Shown here piece after piece: positions 1 through 4,664 of a stretch of 8,165 nucleotides of DNA. The translations under genes and the position numbers were made by a program. How positions within the stretch are numbered: the stretch's first letter is position 1; every line of letters starts with the position of its first letter. The notes beneath the pieces were generated by a model. That model had not been told where the DNA came from. It ran no database searches and worked only from the letters and a program-made list of their open reading frames with translations. The stretch comes from Phycisphaeraceae bacterium. Lineage in GTDB: Bacteria > Planctomycetota > Phycisphaerae > Phycisphaerales > Zrk34. The stretch is from NCBI GenBank assembly GCA_028281485.1, contig JANQJT010000306.1:1-8165 (forward strand), given 5' to 3'.

Positions 1-503
1 ATCGGCGGGATCGCACCGACCACCGCGCCCACCAGCGTGTTCAACGTCGAACGCACCTTCAAGGGCGTGTACACCAGCACATACAGAAGGATGTTGGCCA
101 GCGCCAGCCACGCCGCGAGGTTGTTGATCGCCTCGGCCAGCATCGCCACGCCCAGCACACCGATCGCCAGCGCAAACGCCGTCGCGTGGATCAGGCTCAT
201 CCGCCCCGCCGGCAGCGGCCGACCCGCTGTGCGCGTCATGCGCGCGTCGCGGTGACGCTCGATGATCTGGTTAAACGCGTTGGCGCTGCACGCGGCCAGC
301 ATCACACCCAGCGAGCTGACAAAGAACGCCAGCCAGTGCACCTGCGGCCCGCTCGCCAGCACGTACCCCACCATCGCCGTCAACGCCACCAAGAGACTCA
401 GGCGAAACTTCGTCAGGTCGCGGTACAGACACCAAAGCCCCCTGGCGCGGGCAAGCAAGCCCGGGGCGGTCGTGGTCATACCGGTTGTCGAAACGGTGGT
501 CAT
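1..503 (-). CDS. ctaB: Heme O synthase (protoheme IX farnesyltransferase), N-terminal part, cut by the left edge
   Basis: CtaB is a polytopic membrane prenyltransferase of the UbiA superfamily that adds a farnesyl group to heme b to give heme O. The visible 167 residues hold the first prenyl-binding motif, NQIIERHRD at about 78-86 (NxxxExxxD; Glu in place of the first Asp also occurs in Cox10), followed by MTRTAGRPLPAG. They also hold the signature YTPLKVRSTLNTLVGA at about 145-160. Hydrophobic segments lie near residues 35-50, 57-72, 107-121 and 130-145. The family is about 290-320 residues long, so roughly 130 residues, including the second aspartate motif, lie beyond the edge. The start is ATG at 501-503 with GGAG at 514-517 as ribosome site; an in-frame ATG at 477-479 is an alternative. 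The gene is divergent from ctaA, which performs the next step. Confidence 0.95.
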   Translation of the reverse strand, partial: MTTVSTTGMTTTAPGLLARARGLWCLYRDLTKFRLSLLVALTAMVGYVLASGPQVHWLAFFVSSLGVMLAACSANAFNQIIERHRDARMTRTAGRPLPAGRMSLIHATAFALAIGVLGVAMLAEAINNLAAWLALANILLYVLVYTPLKVRSTLNTLVGAVVGAIPP

Positions 504-529
504 CGCGGCGAAGCTCCGTTCAGCGCCGC

Positions 530-558
530 ATCCTAGCCATCGGCCTCCGCGCGGGCAA
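530..558 (-). promoter_or_regulatory. Candidate sigma-70-type promoter for ctaB
   Basis: Read on the minus strand there is a -35-like TTGCCC (553-558), a 17-base spacer and a -10-like TAGGAT (530-535). This would start transcription around 520-525, just upstream of the GGAG ribosome site and the ATG at 503. The matches are 3 of 6 and 4 of 6, so the call rests mainly on spacing and position. Confidence 0.25.
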
Positions 559-574
559 ACGCGCCTTTGTGTCA

Positions 575-603
575 TTGTGGACGCCCCGGTCCATTCCTAG
601 AAT
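575..603 (+). promoter_or_regulatory. Candidate sigma-70-type promoter for ctaA and the ferredoxin gene
   Basis: A -35-like TTGTGG (575-580) and a -10-like TAGAAT (598-603, 5 of 6 matches) are separated by 17 bases. Transcription would begin near 610, leaving a leader of about 18 bases that contains AAGAGGA (617-623), four bases before the ctaA ATG. The -10 lies inside the inverted repeat at 588-607. Confidence 0.4.
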
Positions 604-607
604 GACC
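588..607. promoter_or_regulatory. Inverted repeat over the ctaA -10 element, possible operator
   Basis: CATTC (592-596) and GAATG (600-604) form a perfect dyad around CTA. The symmetry continues outward as GGTC on the left and ACC on the right if one extra C on the left (591 or 592) is skipped. It covers the candidate -10 of ctaA, so a bound protein could block ctaA and possibly affect divergent ctaB. No regulator is recognised from the motif, and arms this short can arise by chance. Confidence 0.25.
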
Positions 608-627
608 ACCCCCTACAAGAGGACCTC

Positions 628-1995
628 ATGAATACCTCCATCCCAACGCACACCACCGCCCCCACCCCCGGCGCGGACGTGCTGGCCTTCGGATTCGGCA
701 CCGCCGCGTCCACGTGGTGCGTCGGCTACGTCACCCACCTGCCCATCCTGGAGTTCCTGCCGCCCGCGGCGATCTCGATCAGCGCAGGCATCGGCATCAT
801 CACCGTCCTGCTCGCCGCCGGCTGGCTCTTCGGAAAGACCACCACGCGCACCTGGCGCGGCGCTCTGGGCACCGCGACGCTGACCGCGCTGATCAACATG
901 CTGGTCGTCTCGGCCGTGCTCGCAGACGCCGAAGACTACAAGACGCTGGCGATCGGCCTGCCCGGTTACCTCATCGCCAGCGTGGTGCTGTTTTCCATCG
1001 GGTCCGTCGTGGGCAAAGCCGGCCGCCGAGCCGAACACACCACGACCCAACACAACTGGCTGATGTGGTTCGTCCTGTCGGCACTGGTCGCAACCGTCCT
1101 GGTCATCATCGCCGGCGGCCTGGTCACCGGACACGACGCGGGCTTCTCCGTCGAGGACTGGCCCACCAGCAAGCAAGCCAACATGTTCCTCTACCCGCTG
1201 TCGAAGATGACCGGGGGCATCTACTACGAACACACCCACCGCCTGTTCGGCACGCTTGTCGGGCTGACCACGCTGGCGCTGACATGTTTCGTCTGGTCTT
1301 CGCGTGTCAGCCGCGGCGTAAAGGTGTTGACCACCGTCTGCTTCGTCTCGGTTGTATTGCAGGGCGTCATGGGTGGGCTGTGGGTGCTGAGTGAAGGCAA
1401 GAGCCTGGCCTCCATCCTCTTCCACGGCTCGTTCGGCCAGATGATCGGCGCCGCGCTGGTCGTCCTCGCCGCCATGACCACCGCAAGCTGGTCGAAACCC
1501 GACGCACGCGTCGAGGGCAAGGCCGCCACGACCGACCGCGTGCTCGGCGTGATCACGCTCCTGTTCGTGATCATCCAACTATTGCTCGGCGTGCTCCTGC
1601 GCAAAGAATACAACGTGTTGATGGAACACATCGGCTTCGCCTTTGTGACCGCGGGGCTGGCGCTGGCTGTCTCCGTTCGGGCCTCGGCGATCTACGGCGA
1701 AACCAGCGCCACGCTCAAACGCGTCGGCAACGCCGTCAGCGTCGTCGTCATCGCACAGATCGGACTGGGCTTTATCGCGCTGGCCGTGCGCGACACTAGC
1801 CAGCCCAAGCCGCAGTTCGCCACCGACCAGGTCTCCGATCCCGTCGACGCGTTCATCACCACGCTGCACCAGACCACCGGCGCGGCGCTGCTGGCGCTGG
1901 TCGCGCTGCTCGTCGCCTGGCAGTTTCGCCTGCTGCGCACCGCGCGCACACCACAAGAACAATCCGTGCAAGACGCCGCCGCATACGATGTGTGA
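628..1995 (+). CDS. ctaA: Heme A synthase, COX15/CtaA family, with an extra N-terminal membrane domain
   Basis: CtaA oxidises the C8 methyl group of heme O to a formyl group, giving heme A for aa3-type cytochrome oxidases; it acts in the cytoplasmic membrane. The catalytic core is at about residues 143-435 with eight predicted helices. It shows GGLVTGHDAGFSVEDWP (163-179), EHTHRLFG (201-208), HGSFGQ (266-271), MEHIGF (332-337) and LHQTTGA (413-419). By analogy with Bacillus subtilis CtaA, E201 matches the essential Glu57, and H204, H266, H334 and H414 match the four heme-ligand histidines. The loop after residue 166 lacks the cysteine pair known from the Bacillus enzyme. The 455-residue length exceeds the roughly 300-360 typical of the family because residues 1-140 add about four helices (near 18-38, 45-68, 78-99, 105-129). 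The start ATG has AAGAGGA four bases upstream. The stop overlaps the next gene. Confidence 0.93.
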   Translation: MNTSIPTHTTAPTPGADVLAFGFGTAASTWCVGYVTHLPILEFLPPAAISISAGIGIITVLLAAGWLFGKTTTRTWRGALGTATLTALINMLVVSAVLADAEDYKTLAIGLPGYLIASVVLFSIGSVVGKAGRRAEHTTTQHNWLMWFVLSALVATVLVIIAGGLVTGHDAGFSVEDWPTSKQANMFLYPLSKMTGGIYYEHTHRLFGTLVGLTTLALTCFVWSSRVSRGVKVLTTVCFVSVVLQGVMGGLWVLSEGKSLASILFHGSFGQMIGAALVVLAAMTTASWSKPDARVEGKAATTDRVLGVITLLFVIIQLLLGVLLRKEYNVLMEHIGFAFVTAGLALAVSVRASAIYGETSATLKRVGNAVSVVVIAQIGLGFIALAVRDTSQPKPQFATDQVSDPVDAFITTLHQTTGAALLALVALLVAWQFRLLRTARTPQEQSVQDAAAYDV

Positions 1996-2320
1996 ACACG
2001 CCGCACAACTTCCCCTATCCGACCTGCCGCCCGGCGCGGTGGTGCGCGTGATGGTGGGCGACGAGCCCGTGGCGGTCTGCAACGTCGAAGGCGAGGTCTA
2101 CGCCATCAGCGACCGCTGCACACACGCCGAGGCCTCACTCAGCGCCGGCTCGCTGGAAGGCCACCTGCTTTACTGCCCCTGGCACGCCGCCGCGTTCGAC
2201 GTCCGCACCGGCCGCCCCACCGGCCCCCCCGCCGATCGCCCCTGCGCCACATTTGATGTATCCATCGAGGACGACACCGTCACGATTACACTCCATAACA
2301 AAACGACGGACGGTTTCTAG
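1988..2320 (+). CDS. Small Rieske-type [2Fe-2S] ferredoxin, coupled to ctaA
   Basis: This is a 110-residue soluble electron carrier of the Rieske non-heme ferredoxin type, resembling BphF/NirD-like single-domain proteins. The cluster ligands are visible as CTH (C44, H46) and CPWH (C63, H66), with the usual flanking pattern YAISDRCTH and the downstream AAFDVRTG. It has no signal peptide or membrane helix, so it should be cytoplasmic. Its ATG (1988-1990) lies inside the last codons of ctaA, an 8-base overlap. I see no strong ribosome site of its own, which favours translational coupling. That arrangement suggests it supplies electrons to CtaA for heme O oxidation; mitochondrial Cox15 is linked to a ferredoxin (Yah1 in yeast) for the same chemistry. 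The role is inference, while the Rieske fold is clear. A subunit of a dioxygenase or nitrite reductase is less likely because no partner gene is present. Confidence 0.92.
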   Translation: MCEHAAQLPLSDLPPGAVVRVMVGDEPVAVCNVEGEVYAISDRCTHAEASLSAGSLEGHLLYCPWHAAAFDVRTGRPTGPPADRPCATFDVSIEDDTVTITLHNKTTDGF

Positions 2321-2332
2321 GCCGTCCGTCGT
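2303..2332. terminator. Hairpin terminator between convergent genes, probably bidirectional
   Basis: ACGACGGACGG (2303-2313) pairs perfectly over 11 bases with CCGTCCGTCGT (2322-2332), with a further T-G pair and a six-base loop. On the minus strand the stem is followed by TTTTGTTA, a short U-tract, so it fits an intrinsic terminator for the secreted-protein gene ending at 2356. On the plus strand the next bases are CTCCTCC without a U-tract, so ctaA-ferredoxin mRNA may be ended less sharply or simply protected at its 3' end. The ferredoxin stop codon TAG (2318-2320) sits in the loop. Confidence 0.75.
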
Positions 2333-2355
2333 CTCCTCCTGAGTAATCGATTCAT

Positions 2356-3129
2356 TCAGATATCAGCCTGACGCTTGCGGCGGATGCTGCGCCACACGCT
2401 CATCCCGCCGAGCATCATAAGCCCCGCGACCGAGCTGGCCGGCAGAGGCACGACCGGCGGCGGCGGAACGCAATCCACCTCCACCTTCAAACCGCAAACC
2501 GTGAAGTTGTCGTTGCAGTCCGGCGCGATGATACCCAGCTTGATGCCGAAGCGATCCATCGGATTGCTGAGGAAGTCGGCCAGCATGAGGTCGACCAGGC
2601 CGTCGTGGTTCAGGTCGTGATCGCTGAGCTTGATGTCCAGCACGCTGGGGCTGTCGCTGCCGATGTAGAGCTTCACCGAGTCGCCCGCCTTCGGCCCGCA
2701 GCCGTACGGATCGACCCAGTCAAAGCAGATCCGATCGATCAACACCGCGGGATCAAACTCGAACAGAATCATCTCGTCACCGGCAAGCGAGCTGGCTTTG
2801 CCGTTGCCGTTGACGTTCAGCATCTCCCACGTGTTGCAGTCCAGGTCGCTGGCGACACCCAGGCCCTTCTCAGACTTGGTGATCGCCGCGTCGATCCGAG
2901 ACAACGAATCGTCACAGGTAAACCGGCTACCCGTCACGGTCAGGTCGAGACAGGAATCCGGATCGCTGACGGTAAAACCGTAGCCCGCTTCCTCGCCGTA
3001 GTACTCGTATTCCCACAGGGGCTCAGCGAGACGGAAATCGAACACCGCCTCCTTGGCCTCGACCGCGGCCGCCAACACAAACAACAAGGCCAGCACGCCC
3101 ACGGCGCGGACAATCTGTATATGGGTCAT
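2356..3129 (-). CDS. Secreted protein with VPLPA-type (PEP-CTERM-like) sorting tail
   Basis: This is a 257-residue exported protein of unknown function. A signal peptide covers residues 1-25 (hydrophobic VGVLALLFVLAAAV, likely cut after VEA). The mature part is acidic and holds eight cysteines (60, 72, 98, 135, 144, 205, 212, 220), enough for four disulfides. An Asp/Asn-rich stretch, DLNHDGLVD at 172-180, resembles a calcium-binding loop but lacks the acidic residue at loop position 12. The C terminus is proline-rich, then VPLPASS (227-233), a short hydrophobic stretch and RSIRRKR (247-253), the three-part layout recognised by exosortase/archaeosortase-type systems. After processing the protein is probably released or attached to surface glycans. 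No exosortase gene is in the window. The start ATG has a weak GGGGA-type ribosome site. It has its own promoter at 3191-3220 and ends at the hairpin 2303-2332. Confidence 0.85.
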   Translation of the reverse strand: MTHIQIVRAVGVLALLFVLAAAVEAKEAVFDFRLAEPLWEYEYYGEEAGYGFTVSDPDSCLDLTVTGSRFTCDDSLSRIDAAITKSEKGLGVASDLDCNTWEMLNVNGNGKASSLAGDEMILFEFDPAVLIDRICFDWVDPYGCGPKAGDSVKLYIGSDSPSVLDIKLSDHDLNHDGLVDLMLADFLSNPMDRFGIKLGIIAPDCNDNFTVCGLKVEVDCVPPPPVVPLPASSVAGLMMLGGMSVWRSIRRKRQADI

Positions 3130-3181
3130 CTATCCATCCCCAACTGTTGACGCACGGCCCCGCGTCGAAAGGAACTCTCCT

Positions 3182-3205
3182 ATGGTGGGAATTATAACAC
3201 ACCAT
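3182..3205. promoter_or_regulatory. Inverted repeat centred on a -10 element, candidate operator
   Basis: ATGGTG (3182-3187) and CACCAT (3200-3205) are perfect 6-base arms with a 12-base centre. The midpoint coincides with the midpoint of the TATAAT box (3191-3196) of the secreted-protein promoter. A dimeric repressor bound here would cover the promoter. No known binding motif is recognised. Confidence 0.3.
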
Positions 3206-3220
3206 GTTGTCCGAATTCAA
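3191..3220 (-). promoter_or_regulatory. Sigma-70-type promoter for the secreted VPLPA protein
   Basis: On the minus strand there is a perfect TATAAT (3191-3196) and a -35-like TTGAAT (3215-3220, 4 of 6) with an 18-base spacer. Transcription would start near 3184, giving a leader of about 55 bases before the ATG at 3129. The region is clearly AT-richer than the flanking genes. The -35 overlaps the 10-base palindrome TTCAATTGAA (3216-3225). Confidence 0.5.
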
Positions 3221-3268
3221 TTGAAATGCGCCGAGTTTCGCCCCTATTTGATCCGCCCAGTTGCTACA

Positions 3269-3310
3269 GATTCCCCAGATTACGACCCAGCCCCAATTCG
3301 AATCCCCAGA
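3269..3310. repeat. Pair of 11-base direct repeats GAWTCCCCAGA upstream of the promoter
   Basis: GATTCCCCAGA (3269-3279) and GAATCCCCAGA (3300-3310) differ at one base and start 31 bases apart, about three helical turns. They lie roughly 50-90 bases upstream of the -35 of the secreted-protein promoter, a usual place for activator sites. The rest of 3221-3341 shows no gene. Confidence 0.3.
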
Positions 3311-3341
3311 ACAGATGCTCTCCCGTCACCGCCCCGCCCCG

Positions 3342-3857
3342 CTACTCGGCGGCCTCTTCTTCCATCTCGATCAACAACTCCTCCAACGTTCCGTCGATAG
3401 GCAACCGCATCTCGACACCGTTGATCGTCATCTGGACCGCGTCCTCCGCCTGCCACGCGCGATAGTCCTCCGATGTAAGCAGATCGTATCCTCCGATTCT
3501 GATCTCCACCCACTCAAGCGGCGCAAAAATCCGCGCCGCAAAACGATGTGAGATCTTGGCGTTCCATTCCGGAATAAAACACACACAACCGCCGAATCGG
3601 TCTGCTATCACATACGTAGGATCTATTATTGCCGCATTGAAGTGAAGCATACCCGCCACTTGATTGCTCAATGGATAGACATGAAGGCGCGTTCCGTACC
3701 CGATCGCGACCATGTCAGGATCAACATTTTTGTTTCGTACCACGAAGTACGACGCCACATAGATCACCAGCAGCACCGCGATCACCGTCGCAACAAGCAT
3801 CGTGCGCCGCAACCAGCGGTGTCCTTTGGGCGAGATGGTTTCCCCGTCGTGTGACAT
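3342..3857 (-). CDS. Hypothetical single-pass membrane protein
   Basis: I do not recognise this 171-residue protein. It has a short polar N terminus with basic residues (KGHRWLRR, 11-18), one strong hydrophobic helix at about 19-40, then a soluble domain of about 130 residues. The positive-inside rule puts that domain outside the cytoplasm. The domain has a CVC pair (91-93), an aromatic-rich section (IFAPLEWVEIR, 110-120) and a strongly acidic tail (EEAAE). The ATG at 3855-3857 is preferred; an in-frame TTG at 3867-3869 would add four residues. Neither has a clear ribosome site. It lies 93 bases after chdC on the same strand. The base composition looks less GC-rich than that of its neighbours. 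It may be a lineage-specific protein rather than part of the heme pathway. Confidence 0.75.
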   Translation of the reverse strand: MSHDGETISPKGHRWLRRTMLVATVIAVLLVIYVASYFVVRNKNVDPDMVAIGYGTRLHVYPLSNQVAGMLHFNAAIIDPTYVIADRFGGCVCFIPEWNAKISHRFAARIFAPLEWVEIRIGGYDLLTSEDYRAWQAEDAVQMTINGVEMRLPIDGTLEELLIEMEEEAAE

Positions 3858-3950
3858 AGCCGTTGCCAATCATACGCTGGTGAGACGACCGTGTGCATAC
3901 TTTTCGAGGGTTGTGTTGGCGGAGAATGCGATTTTCCGGGGGCCGGAGGG

Positions 3951-4664
3951 TTACTCGCCGCTCTGCCAGACCTTGCGTCCGACGAAGAACGGCCCGAGCG
4001 ACTGGATCCACTGGCTGGTCTGCTTGGTCTTGCGCATCGTCTCCACCAGCTTGCTCAGCGGCGCCAGCTCACCGGACACCAAGCCGACGATAAAGTCGTT
4101 GTCGTTGCGGTCGAGGCCGTGGCAGGCCAGTCGGATGTCGTGCGCCGCGTCTGATCGGCCGAAGCGCATGCCGATCGTGCCGTGCTCCATCAGGATCGCG
4201 CGCTGCTCGTCCATCGGCAGGTTCTGGAACGCGCCCTTGCGCCGCACCGGGTACCACACGCCCCACGGCCAATCCGGGTTCAACAGCGTGCGCTTCGGCC
4301 GCTCCACCAGCACGTCGTCCAGGTCCGCCTCGTATCCGATCGAATACGACCGGCCGAACATCGTCAGCTCCGGTCGCAGCTCCAGCCGCTTGAACGGTTC
4401 GCCGCGATACAGCAGCCTTACCTCGTCAACGAAGTACGTCGGCTCCTCGCTGTAGGTCACCACCGCGATGCCGTACGGATCGGCCACGTCTTCGTACACC
4501 GCGCCGCTGATGTTGGCCATGCGCATCGCCTCGACCGCGGCCGCGCTGTCGCCGCAACCGGTAAACGCCTGCAACTGCATGAACAGTCGGCGGTCGGACG
4601 AGGCGCCCTTTGCGCCGTGCTCGGTCAGGTCAAGCGGTTCGGGCTCGTTCAATGGCATGTTCAT
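3951..4664 (-). CDS. chdC: ChdC/HemQ-like coproheme decarboxylase, chlorite dismutase superfamily
   Basis: The C-terminal half of this 237-residue protein matches the chlorite dismutase fold: WYPVRRKGAF (137-146), LPMDEQRAILMEHGTIGMRFG (149-169), HGLDRNDNDFIVGL (182-195), then SLGPFFVGRKVW near the end. In ChdC a conserved Tyr in the YP motif drives the two oxidative decarboxylations of coproheme to heme b, and the His of EHG is the axial heme ligand; here they are Y138 and H161. The loop between them is about four residues shorter than in Firmicute ChdC. The N-terminal half (RRLFMQLQAF onward) fits the first ferredoxin-like half of the fold. The protein has no signal peptide and should be cytoplasmic. 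The ATG overlaps the symporter stop as ATGA, so it is probably translated by coupling; a second ATG is two codons in. A chlorite dismutase is unlikely because the Tyr points to ChdC and no chlorate genes are present. Confidence 0.85.
   Translation of the reverse strand: MNMPLNEPEPLDLTEHGAKGASSDRRLFMQLQAFTGCGDSAAAVEAMRMANISGAVYEDVADPYGIAVVTYSEEPTYFVDEVRLLYRGEPFKRLELRPELTMFGRSYSIGYEADLDDVLVERPKRTLLNPDWPWGVWYPVRRKGAFQNLPMDEQRAILMEHGTIGMRFGRSDAAHDIRLACHGLDRNDNDFIVGLVSGELAPLSKLVETMRKTKQTSQWIQSLGPFFVGRKVWQSGE

Noticed and set aside
613..1578. Long open frame on the minus strand (321 codons) antisense to ctaA
   Set aside because: It is a shadow of a GC-rich gene: composition dominated by Gly, Asp, Gln, His and Arg, no domain signature, and the plus-strand protein has clear CtaA motifs.
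2590..2617. DLNHDGLVD in the secreted protein as a dockerin domain
   Set aside because: There is only one loop, position 12 is hydrophobic, and dockerins need two such repeats; at most an isolated calcium-binding-like loop.
2605..3150. Plus-strand open frame of 181 codons opposite the secreted protein
   Set aside because: The minus-strand frame has a signal peptide, paired cysteines and a VPLPA tail, plus a promoter and terminator; the plus frame has none of these.
3023..3220. Short minus-strand frame across the secreted-protein promoter
   Set aside because: It would begin upstream of the predicted transcription start and overlaps the signal peptide region in another frame; no ribosome site or recognisable content.
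3869..3874. TATGAT on the minus strand just upstream of the hypothetical membrane protein
   Set aside because: It resembles a -10 box but has no -35 at the right distance and would leave almost no leader before the ATG.
3935..3947. Hairpin TCCGG-GGG-CCGGA just after the chdC stop
   Set aside because: The stem is only five bases and on the chdC strand it is followed by A residues, not a U-tract, so it is not a convincing terminator.
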